Source of the DNA: Victivallales bacterium
GTDB lineage: Bacteria > Verrucomicrobiota > Lentisphaeria > Oligosphaerales > Oligosphaeraceae
NCBI GenBank assembly: GCA_017458805.1
Contig: JAFTAC010000513.1
Location: 1-27,737 of the forward strand
DNA length: 27,737 nucleotides
Reading direction: 5' to 3'
Part shown: positions 7,273-14,769 of the stretch, one piece after another
Layout: every line of letters starts with the position of its first letter
Numbering within the stretch: position 1 is the stretch's first letter
The notes under the pieces: model-generated
Told to the model about the DNA's origin: nothing
Seen by the model: the letters and a program-made list of their open reading frames with translations, nothing else
Databases searched by the model: none
Translations under genes and position numbers: made by a program

Positions 7273-8463
7273 ATGAACAGGAGAAAGACAATGAGCATTG
7301 GTAAGAAGATTATGGTTGCGGCCCTGTGTCTGATGTGTGCAAGCATGGTACATGCCGTAGGTTTGGACGCAGAGAAGGACCCGTTTGTCATCGGGATGTT
7401 CGGGGTGCTTCATTGGGACGAGGAGACTTTTGCCTGGATGGAGAAGATGGGCGTCAACTACGTCCATAGCTACCGTCTGTGGAAAGAGACGGACATGACG
7501 CCGTCGCTGGATTTGGCTGCCAAGCACCACATGAAGGTGATGGTTGACCTGGGAGCGCACATCCGCATCGGAAAAAACAACGAACCCGACTGGGAAGAGA
7601 AGATAGGGGCGCAGGTGCGAGCCGCCAAGGACCATCCCGCCATCGGCGTATGGCAGATTTGGGACGAACCTGCCACCAATATGCTCCCGCAGGTGCGCAA
7701 GGTCAACAACCTGGTGAAGAGCATCGCCAACCAGCCGACAGAACTGGTGATGAACGAGCGCACCGAATACTGGAACAGTCGCGGCTCCAGCGACATCTGG
7801 GCCTTTGACAACTACCCTGTTCGGGGCATGGCGTTTCCCGATGAAAACCTCCAGTGGCACAGCCGTGCCATGCGCAACGCCTCCACCGCATACAACTTCA
7901 AGGGCACGCCATTCTTTGCCGTGACGCAGGCTACGGACTTCTCCTGCTTCACGAGGAACATCAAAGACCCGGAACGGCTCGCCAACCTGCGCTACCCAAA
8001 CCTGACCGAGATGCGCTTCATGCTCTTCTCCGACCTCTGCTATGGCGTGCGTGGCATCTGGTTCTTCTCGGAGGCGCACTGCCATCGGGAACGCCCCCAG
8101 GGACGCGCCTTCGTGGCAGAGACCCTGGAGCCTGTCATACAGGATATCCGTGCCTTCCTGACGCTTGTGCCGCAGCCATGGAAGCCCGCCCTGCGCGACT
8201 CCAAGAACATCGACATCGCCAACAAGGTCTCATTTGCATCATTCGATACGGCGGCTGGGACGGTCATCATACTGACGAACGACACCAAGGAAAACCGCCC
8301 TCTGTCGGTTGATCTCACCGCCTTCGCAAATCGTCCGCCTGACGGACAACTGTCCCCCTGGGGCTTCACGCGCAAAGAAAACGGTGCAACCTGGCAGAAT
8401 GGCGTGATAAACGTCCCCGCTGCACTTCCATGGGAAACGTTTATCTGGTTAATTAGGAAATAA
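7273..8463 (+). CDS. Secreted clan-A-like glycoside hydrolase
   Basis: This 396-aa protein has a signal peptide (hydrophobic core about 13-25, cleavage near MVHA) and a TIM-barrel-like body. The motif WQIWDEP (127-133) matches the beta-4 strand end of clan A glycosidases, where Glu132 would be the acid/base. GIWFFSEAH (261-269) is a plausible beta-7 end with Glu267 as nucleophile. A small C-terminal beta domain (about 310-396) follows. Two starts are possible: ATG 7273 with AAGGAG at 7260-7265, or ATG 7291 with AGGAG at 7279-7283, each with about 7-nt spacing. The protein is probably exported to the periplasm or surface. I cannot assign a GH family or substrate. Confidence 0.75.
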   Translation: MNRRKTMSIGKKIMVAALCLMCASMVHAVGLDAEKDPFVIGMFGVLHWDEETFAWMEKMGVNYVHSYRLWKETDMTPSLDLAAKHHMKVMVDLGAHIRIGKNNEPDWEEKIGAQVRAAKDHPAIGVWQIWDEPATNMLPQVRKVNNLVKSIANQPTELVMNERTEYWNSRGSSDIWAFDNYPVRGMAFPDENLQWHSRAMRNASTAYNFKGTPFFAVTQATDFSCFTRNIKDPERLANLRYPNLTEMRFMLFSDLCYGVRGIWFFSEAHCHRERPQGRAFVAETLEPVIQDIRAFLTLVPQPWKPALRDSKNIDIANKVSFASFDTAAGTVIILTNDTKENRPLSVDLTAFANRPPDGQLSPWGFTRKENGATWQNGVINVPAALPWETFIWLIRK

Positions 8464-8492
8464 GGCCAAAACGTTCTTTGCCCCCAAACAAG

Positions 8493-9242
8493 ATGAAAAG
8501 CTTCTATCTGACTTTTTGCCTATGGAGTTTTCTGCTTGTTGCAGCTCCGCTTGATTTTGACTGGGGTGATCCTGGCTGGCATGGCTGGCGCACGCTGCTG
8601 TTCAATCGCTCCAAGTATGAAAAAGGACGCGGCTTCGTTTTACAAAGCGGCGACCAAGGACGGCTCTATTCCCCGCCAATGGAAATCAATGCGGATGAGC
8701 TGGGGGAATTGCGCTTGACAGATGTCAACCCAGAAACCCTGGGAAAGCTCTACTTCGCCGCCAAGGGAGAGGATTTCAAGGAAGCCGCCAGCGTCCGCTC
8801 AGTGCAAGAGGGAGATACACTGCTGTTCCTGGCTTCCCAAAACCCTCATTGGCATGGGATGATTGCCTCTCTCCGCATTGACCTTTATCAGGGCGACGGC
8901 GACGTTTGCCTCACCAGGCTTACCATCACTCCTCCCGAACCACCTGGCTCCCTGCGTTCTCCGTGGGCGGAATCCACGCCGCTGGCGGCTGGTGCCACCA
9001 CTGCCATCACCCGCGAAATACCGCTTTCAGCCCCTGTGCTATGGCACGCCACCACCACTGCCAACCTGGAGCTGACTGTAGAACAATACGACCTCTATGG
9101 CACCAAACTTGGTACGCATCGGGAGACACTGGCAAGTGGCACCCGTGATAGAATCCACCCAATACCACTTATACTCTTATGCAACAATAAACATCGAAAG
9201 GGGCTGTTGCATAACTGTAGTCAGGCATTCCAGTGCCTGTAG
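8493..9242 (+). CDS. Secreted beta-sandwich (carbohydrate-binding-like) protein, 3' end replaced by a MITE
   Basis: The start is ATG 8493, 29 nt after the preceding stop; the ribosome-binding site is weak, suggesting translational coupling. Residues 1-18 form a signal peptide. The body (about 20-150) has beta-rich, Trp/Gly-containing segments such as FDWGDPGWHGW, like carbohydrate-binding jelly rolls, and a second beta-rich part follows to about 215. From codon 235 onward the frame lies inside the inverted-repeat element at 9196-9304, which supplies both the last 15 residues and the TAG stop. The C-terminus is therefore probably not native. The family is not recognised. Confidence 0.6.
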   Translation: MKSFYLTFCLWSFLLVAAPLDFDWGDPGWHGWRTLLFNRSKYEKGRGFVLQSGDQGRLYSPPMEINADELGELRLTDVNPETLGKLYFAAKGEDFKEAASVRSVQEGDTLLFLASQNPHWHGMIASLRIDLYQGDGDVCLTRLTITPPEPPGSLRSPWAESTPLAAGATTAITREIPLSAPVLWHATTTANLELTVEQYDLYGTKLGTHRETLASGTRDRIHPIPLILLCNNKHRKGLLHNCSQAFQCL

Positions 9243-9304
9243 AATATTCATTGTTTCCGTTAGCGGAAACAATGAAATCTTGTAGTTTTGCAACAGCCCC
9301 TTTC
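9196..9304. mobile_element. MITE-like 109-bp element with 21-bp terminal inverted repeats
   Basis: GAAAGGGGCTGTTGCATAACT at 9196 matches, inverted and with one mismatch, the end at 9284-9304. Inside are two perfect hairpins: CAGGCA/TGCCTG at 9222-9239, and an 11-bp stem CATTGTTTCCG/CGGAAACAATG with a 4-nt loop at about 9248-9273. It has no coding capacity for a transposase. GGGGCTGTTGCA resembles the ends of IS1182- or IS5-group insertion sequences, but this is from memory. No clear target-site duplication is seen. It lies between convergent genes and may also work as a bidirectional terminator. Confidence 0.7.
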
Positions 9305-9314
9305 ATGCAAAACA

Positions 9315-11843
9315 CTACTGTTGTGGCTGTGCCAACGCCCGCAGCGAGACGTTTTTCAGGGTGCAGCCATCGCCTGGCTTCAAAGAGCCGCCCCACAGCC
9401 CAAGCTGCACCTTGCCAGCCGCCTCAAGGGTGAATTTGCACTGGTATTTCATAGTGCCGATGGCTTTAGCAGTCGGATGCTTTCCGTCGGGGAGTTTTGC
9501 GCTTAGGCGAAACTTGGACGTCTCCTCTGCAAACTCCAGCTCATAGCGATAGCTTCCCGCCTCCAATGCAACAGTGGTGGAAAGCAAGAGGTTGCCGTCT
9601 GCCGTCGCCTGGAGACGGAATCCACCCTCCGTTGTGGAAACCTCGTGTGCACAGCCAGCTACGCTCCAACCTTTCTGAAGCTTGCCCTCCACGGCCTGTG
9701 GCATCGCCAGCAGCTCATCGCCGACAGGCTCCAGTCCAGCGGTAAGTTCTTCCTCGTCAGCTTGATTTTCGGTTCCCTCCTCCACCACTTTCCGCAGGGA
9801 GATGGAGTCCACCCACGCCCCCTTGCCAGGGGAGGTTTTTGCCCCGCGTATGGTGAAATCGCAGAAGCTGGATTTTGCATTGAACTCCACGCTGAGGGTC
9901 TGCCACTCCTGTGTTTCAACGCCCCGCGCCTGCACGTTCTTGCCGTTGCAAGCCACGGAGAGGTAGAAGTTGCGCGGCTCCTCGCCACGCACCAAAGCCG
10001 TGGCACGGTAGCGTTTTCCGGGCTGCACCTGTATTCGCTGGCGTGCCCTCCATTCGGAGCCATGCTTGGGGAAAAGCACCTTCATCGAGCGCCCGCCTGT
10101 CTTGTAGTTTTCCGTGTCAAACGTGACGTATCCATCGTGGGGATCAAGCGGTATCTCCGTTGCGGTGCGCATCGTGATGACCCAGCCAGGAAAGGCAGGA
10201 TCGTTCAAGGAAGAATCGGACGACTGCACGCTCCCCGACTGGTCTGCGTTGAAGGCCAGCTCTGGACCGGCAACGACATATCGCTTCGGCTCTATGACCT
10301 TCCCGCTGAACTCCATCCACTTGCTGACCCCACCATCGACAACACCCAGATAGACAGTCTTGCCGTGGACAATCATCCTTCCGTTCCACTCTGGGGAGGG
10401 CTCAGGCAGCTCCGCCGTCTCGTCAAGATAGATGGAACCTGGCAGTGTGACCTCGGGGATGGTGGCGGGGGATGGGGTTTTGCCGTCAAATGCAACAGGC
10501 ACCTCCACGTTGATGAAGCGGTTGCCGTTGATCCATTCCCCCTGCCCGGGGACGCTTCCCGACAGCCCGAACCCAACTTTCGCATTGACTATCAGGTTGT
10601 TGAGAAAGGTGTTCTCATAGCCGCTGCGAACGACAAACGCCTGGTGCGGCATGTCATACACCATGTTGTTCATCCAGACAGAGCGACCGCTGTTGCACTC
10701 GAAGCCGAAGCTTTCATCTATGTCCAGCGACCTGCCATCCACGATGTTGTTGCAGACAGACACAAACGGCTCCTTGCCGCCTGTTTTGATTTCTATGACG
10801 GAACGGTAACCCGAGTTGGTGCAGATGTTGCCCATCACCAGCGAACGGTTTGCCTTCAGGTAGATGGCGGCCCCCGCCAGACGCACTCGCTTGCCGTCCC
10901 GCTCCACCCAGTGCCCGCGCAGCGCCGTGCCGTCCTCCTGGACAATCTGATGGCCGACGGGCTCTCCAGGCACAGGCTCGCCCCTGGTGACGTCGCGCAC
11001 GATGTTTCCCTCCACGACGACGTTGTTTCCATAGACGAGGATGCCGTGGATATAGCTTTCCGTGACCTTCGAGCCGCGTCCGCCCTTCAGCAGACGGTTT
11101 CCCTTGACGACGGCGTTGGAGAGGTGCGCGGTGCAGCCGTCGGAGACCTGGCCTCCCTTGCCAAGCTGCATCCCGCAACGCCCGAAGTCGCGCAGCTCGT
11201 TGTTCAGCACCTGGATGCCGCCTGGCATGGGAACATTCAGGTGGATGGGGTTGTCGCATCCCTCGAAAAGGCAGTTCTCAATGCGGGCCCGTTGAATGGT
11301 CGAGCCATTGGCCGCAACGCCCTTCTCCTCGCAGAAGAATCGGCAATTGTATATTTCCAATGCCGCGATGGCGTTCTTGACGGCGTTTCTGTCGCCGTCC
11401 TTCATCCAGTAGCCGTCGATGCCATTATAGCTCCGAAACTCCATGTTGCGCAGAATCAGCGTTGGCGGATTGTCCGCCGAGGGCTCGTTGAGGTCGATGG
11501 CAGACGCACGGTTTGGGTTCATCCACCCCCGCTCGCCTTTCGCGCTGCTGCTGAGCACGCCTGGCAGGCCGCGCCCCTCCAGCACAAGGGTGCCGCCCGT
11601 ATGGTGGATAAGCGGCGACACCGAAGCGGCCAGTTCCGCACCGTCCTCGAAAACCAGCGTCATGCCATCGCTAACCTCTAGGGTGCGCTCCAGCTCAATC
11701 CTGCCGCTGGGCACCGTGATTTCACGCGACGCCTTCCTGGCCGCCTCAAAGGCGTCATTCCAGCTGTTTTCGTTCGTTTTATATACCGTGAGTTCAACGG
11801 CCATCAACGGCAAGGCAAGCAACATCAATACACTAAGTTTCAT
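9315..11843 (-). CDS. Secreted right-handed parallel beta-helix protein with C-terminal beta-sandwich domains
   Basis: This 842-aa protein starts with a short signal peptide (1-15, LMLLALPLMA). From about 40 to 440 it shows the periodic N-N-x-[IV] pattern of a parallel beta-helix (ENCLFEGC, VLNNELRDF, VKGNRLL, VEGNIVRDV, MGNICTNSG, FLNNLIVN), as in pectate-lyase-like and polysaccharide-processing proteins. About 565-685 resembles a CBM4/9-type sandwich (TGGRSMKVLFPK ... WVDSISLRKV). A second sandwich lies at about 725-840. The ATG at 11843 has AGGAGATA upstream, and the promoter is at 11969-11997. It probably binds or cleaves acidic polysaccharides at the cell surface. Catalytic residues were not identified. 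Confidence 0.8.
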   Translation of the reverse strand: MKLSVLMLLALPLMAVELTVYKTNENSWNDAFEAARKASREITVPSGRIELERTLEVSDGMTLVFEDGAELAASVSPLIHHTGGTLVLEGRGLPGVLSSSAKGERGWMNPNRASAIDLNEPSADNPPTLILRNMEFRSYNGIDGYWMKDGDRNAVKNAIAALEIYNCRFFCEEKGVAANGSTIQRARIENCLFEGCDNPIHLNVPMPGGIQVLNNELRDFGRCGMQLGKGGQVSDGCTAHLSNAVVKGNRLLKGGRGSKVTESYIHGILVYGNNVVVEGNIVRDVTRGEPVPGEPVGHQIVQEDGTALRGHWVERDGKRVRLAGAAIYLKANRSLVMGNICTNSGYRSVIEIKTGGKEPFVSVCNNIVDGRSLDIDESFGFECNSGRSVWMNNMVYDMPHQAFVVRSGYENTFLNNLIVNAKVGFGLSGSVPGQGEWINGNRFINVEVPVAFDGKTPSPATIPEVTLPGSIYLDETAELPEPSPEWNGRMIVHGKTVYLGVVDGGVSKWMEFSGKVIEPKRYVVAGPELAFNADQSGSVQSSDSSLNDPAFPGWVITMRTATEIPLDPHDGYVTFDTENYKTGGRSMKVLFPKHGSEWRARQRIQVQPGKRYRATALVRGEEPRNFYLSVACNGKNVQARGVETQEWQTLSVEFNAKSSFCDFTIRGAKTSPGKGAWVDSISLRKVVEEGTENQADEEELTAGLEPVGDELLAMPQAVEGKLQKGWSVAGCAHEVSTTEGGFRLQATADGNLLLSTTVALEAGSYRYELEFAEETSKFRLSAKLPDGKHPTAKAIGTMKYQCKFTLEAAGKVQLGLWGGSLKPGDGCTLKNVSLRALAQPQQ

Positions 11844-11968
11844 CGGTATCTCCTATTTTCTTGTGTCGGTCATAAAAGCCCTCCGAGCAAAGTGCACGCT
11901 CAACTACGGGTGTTGTCATACCCTGTGGTCTTAGCGTCCTGACAACGCGTCTTTTAGGGTTGCGGTCT

Positions 11969-11997
11969 AATGTAGCCAGCTTCTTTGCGCTTGTCAA
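11969..11997 (-). promoter_or_regulatory. Repeated promoter module, copy A (beta-helix gene)
   Basis: On the minus strand TTGACA (11997-11992), a 17-bp spacer and TACATT (11974-11969) form a good promoter. The surrounding bases (AATATCAAAAAGCCGAC upstream, AGACCGCAACCCTAAAAG downstream) match the copies at 16908-16936 and 27374-27402, though the GC palindrome after CCCTAA is eroded here. The leader to the ATG at 11843 is about 120 nt. Confidence 0.75.
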
Positions 11998-12057
11998 GTC
12001 GGCTTTTTGATATTGGAAAACTGACAATAATTGGTATTGTGCGGTATTCTTCAATGC

Positions 12058-13419
12058 TCATTTCGCGTCTCCGTCGAACGAAAAGGAGGAGAATACAGGG
12101 ATTGCCCCATACCGTCCCTCAAGATATGCCTTGGCAAGCACCCTGTCATAGCGTTCCTTGAATCTGTCAAGCGAGTAAAGGTGGCTGTTGTTGGAGGCAT
12201 CCCTTTCCACAAACCAGATTTCATCGCGCCTGAAGAGGTTTTGGTCCATGATGGCATCTTCGTGCGTGGTGAAAATCAGTTGCGTCCTGGCGTCTTTTCT
12301 TTTTTCGTTGAACAACTCCAGAAAGCGCCTGGTCAGCATCGGATGCAGGCTTCGTTCCAGTTCATCCACTACAAAGACTGTGTCATCCGCCTCTGTAAGC
12401 AGCATATCCAGCAAATCAAAGACGCGCCTTGTCCCATCTGATTCCTCGTTAAAGGCGAAGTCGTAGAATGAATCCCCATGCCGAAATCTCAAGGTCGTGA
12501 TGGTCGGTTCAGAGCCCGAGGCAAACACAAGGGAGAAAAAGTCATCCCGAGAGCGCATGGACAACTTTATGGTCTTTGCGCTGTCCCGCAATTTCGTCTG
12601 CACATCCGTCAGTATGTCCTGCAGTATGACAGGATGAATTTTGCGTTTGAACTCATCCATCGAGATGACGCGGATAGCCACGTTGCTAATGCCAGTGTCA
12701 AACGTGCGAATCAAATCGTTCACCCGAGCGAGCGAGTCCTCGTTATAATAGTAGCGGAAATCGGTGATGGGTGAATTGGGGGAAAACACGATGATATGCT
12801 TCATCAGCCACAAATGAACAGTTTGAAATACGGATAGCGCGGAATCGCTCCTAAAGCTCTTCCCGCGATTCAGTTCCGTCAAAAAGAGACCTGTCGAGTT
12901 GGTGGAGAAATCTCTTGAGTATGTCAGGAATCTTTGCGTGTCCTCTGGATTCAGTTTCCTGCCGCAGACAATGCCACCTTCCTTTCCAACCTGACGATGC
13001 AGAAGCAACTTTGCCTTTGAACCATTTGGAGAGAGCGAATAGAGCCATTCCTCGACAATGCGACGTTCGTTCAATACGGCTGAAAAACCGTAGGCATAAA
13101 ACTTGTCAAGTACCGAAAATTGTATTTCCAACACTGTCGGTCGGGTGCGGTTCTTCTCTTCTGATTTGCAGAACCAGTCCATCGCCCAGATGGGAATCGA
13201 ATCTGATAAAACCATACGGAACAATCGGAAGAAATCCACCAAATTGGACTTTCCCGCAGCGTTGGCCCCATAGATAACCGCATTCTTCAGGATTCGTGCA
13301 GTCCTTGGAACATCCACACAATGCTCTGGATTTGTACGAATCTTCGACGAACTGACCATCGTCAGACGCGCGTTCTTATCAAACGACTTGAAATTTTCCA
13401 ATCGCAGTCCAGAAATCAT
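12058..13419 (-). CDS. AAA15-family ATPase (COG1106-like ATP-binding protein)
   Basis: This 453-aa protein begins with ISGLRLENFKSF, the usual start of SMC/OLD/AAA15-type ABC ATPases. Walker A is GANAAGKSN (51-59), an ABC-signature-like ESDGTRR lies at 326-332, Walker B is TVFVVDELE (347-355) followed by SLHP, and the switch histidine is FTTHE (383-387). All nucleotide-binding motifs look intact. The ATG at 13419 is preferred over the upstream ATG 13473 because AAGGAG lies 8 nt before it. Family members occur in anti-phage and abortive systems, often with an RloB or nuclease partner. None is adjacent on this strand, and no nuclease domain is seen, so the role is unknown. Confidence 0.88.
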   Translation of the reverse strand: MISGLRLENFKSFDKNARLTMVSSSKIRTNPEHCVDVPRTARILKNAVIYGANAAGKSNLVDFFRLFRMVLSDSIPIWAMDWFCKSEEKNRTRPTVLEIQFSVLDKFYAYGFSAVLNERRIVEEWLYSLSPNGSKAKLLLHRQVGKEGGIVCGRKLNPEDTQRFLTYSRDFSTNSTGLFLTELNRGKSFRSDSALSVFQTVHLWLMKHIIVFSPNSPITDFRYYYNEDSLARVNDLIRTFDTGISNVAIRVISMDEFKRKIHPVILQDILTDVQTKLRDSAKTIKLSMRSRDDFFSLVFASGSEPTITTLRFRHGDSFYDFAFNEESDGTRRVFDLLDMLLTEADDTVFVVDELERSLHPMLTRRFLELFNEKRKDARTQLIFTTHEDAIMDQNLFRRDEIWFVERDASNNSHLYSLDRFKERYDRVLAKAYLEGRYGAIPVFSSFSFDGDAK

Positions 13420-13602
13420 CTCTATTACTCCTTGTTTGTCGCCATAAATTAATATGATTCCCGCGTTTTTCAAGTCTATTTGTCGAAAAAACCGTCAAAT
13501 ATCACCATTTTATTCTCCAAAGTGGCATCTTAACACTTTGTCCCAATATGTCCCATCCTATGCAAAGCCAAGGGTGAATCCAATGGAAAAAGGCCAACCG
13601 GA

Positions 13603-13632
13603 TTGAAAATCAAGACATTCGTGATGTATATT
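13603..13632 (+). promoter_or_regulatory. Possible promoter of the coiled-coil/SWIM operon
   Basis: TTGAAA at 13603-13608, an 18-bp spacer and TATATT at 13627-13632 give a reasonable promoter about 70 nt before the ATG at 13703. The 283-nt divergent gap (13420-13702) is AT-rich and should also hold the promoter of the minus-strand ATPase. The best candidate there is TTGAAA, 16 bp, TAATTT near 13446-13475, which is weak. Confidence 0.45.
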
Positions 13633-13702
13633 ATTCCTTGTTAAAACCAATGTGTAAACACAGTTGTTTTTAAATGCATTTGACAATGGCAGAAAGGACG
13701 TA

Positions 13703-14752
13703 ATGAACATGGCAACTACAACAAGCACAACTCGCAAGCGCACAAGCAAGAGCGCGACAAAGGATGATTTGAAGGAAACCGTGAAGCCCGTTCTCCAGGA
13801 GATTGAAGACAGCACCTCCTCTGCACTAGAACCCGAGAAAATTCGTGCGCAGGCCGCCGTGGAGCAGGTTCTTGCAAAAGCGGACGCGGCTGTTTCGGTG
13901 GATGTCCAGGCTGCCCTGACGGCATTGAAGGAGGCTGTTTTCAAGGAAGCTGACACGCTCTGCGCAAAACTGGCCGAGGAGGCGGAGAAGTACCGCAACC
14001 TTCAGGAAGCCGTCAAGTTGAAGTCGGAGGAGCTGAAGCAGATCTATGAGATTGACGCCAATGCGTCGGCTTTGCTTGCGCTTATAGAGGCCCATCGCAG
14101 GAAACAGGCTGAGTTCGAGGCGGAGGAAAGCCAGTGGCAGGCTGAGTTCGAGGCGAGAAAGGAGCGTCAGGAGACGGCATTAAGCGAGGAAGCGGAAGAG
14201 AAGATGCGCCAGCGCACACGGGAGGAAGAGGAATACAACTACAAGTGGGAAAGGGACTGCACCCAGAAAAAGGCTAAATTCGAGGATGAATTGAACGCCT
14301 TGCAAAAGGACATCGCGGCAAAACGCAGCGATTTCGAGGCGGAATGCGAACGGAGGCGTTCCGAACTTGACGAGCGGGAAAGCGCGGTTGAGGTCAGAGA
14401 GGATGAATACAAGGCCCTGAAAGAGCAAGTTGACGGCCTGGACGCGACGATAGCGGGAGCGGTCGCTAAGGCTGAAAAGGAATTGACGGCACGCTTGAAG
14501 AGCGAATTTGACTTGAAGGAGCAGCTAGCACAGAAGGAGTTTGACGGAGACCGCAAGGTCTATGAGGCAAGACTCGCGGCTCTGCAGAGCCAAAACGAGG
14601 CTCTTTCAAAGCAGTTGGAAGATGTGACTGCACGTCAGGAAAAGGCATACGCTCAAGTCCAGGACATTGCCACCAAGGCAGTGGCCAATTGCGGAAAGAC
14701 TGTCATCGCGACGTCTGCGTCCCCTGCGACACAAACACCCTCAAAATCTTGA
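13703..14752 (+). CDS. Cytoplasmic coiled-coil protein
   Basis: About 349 aa. The N-terminus (about 1-25) is Thr/Ser/Lys/Arg-rich and probably disordered. From about residue 30 the sequence is almost wholly helical, with heptad-like Glu/Lys/Ala/Leu spacing, a central highly charged block (EEEEYNYKWERDCTQKKAKFEDEL, about 180-205) and a Ser/Thr-rich tail. There is no signal peptide, membrane helix or ATPase motif. AAAGGA at 13693-13698 supports ATG 13703; ATG 13709 is also possible. The SWIM-domain gene follows 17 nt later, so the two are probably an operon. A structural or partner-binding role is inferred. Confidence 0.75.
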   Translation: MNMATTTSTTRKRTSKSATKDDLKETVKPVLQEIEDSTSSALEPEKIRAQAAVEQVLAKADAAVSVDVQAALTALKEAVFKEADTLCAKLAEEAEKYRNLQEAVKLKSEELKQIYEIDANASALLALIEAHRRKQAEFEAEESQWQAEFEARKERQETALSEEAEEKMRQRTREEEEYNYKWERDCTQKKAKFEDELNALQKDIAAKRSDFEAECERRRSELDERESAVEVREDEYKALKEQVDGLDATIAGAVAKAEKELTARLKSEFDLKEQLAQKEFDGDRKVYEARLAALQSQNEALSKQLEDVTARQEKAYAQVQDIATKAVANCGKTVIATSASPATQTPSKS

Positions 14753-14769
14753 CACAAGAACCGTTTCGT

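Noticed and set aside
9645..11681. 678-aa plus-strand open frame opposite the beta-helix gene
   Set aside because: It lies wholly antisense to a protein with a signal peptide and a clear beta-helix pattern, has no ribosome-binding site and has a His/Arg/Leu-rich composition typical of antisense frames in GC-rich DNA.
12058..13419. Retron or OLD-nuclease system
   Set aside because: The ATPase has no Toprim or HNH domain, and no reverse transcriptase or msr/msd-like region is adjacent.
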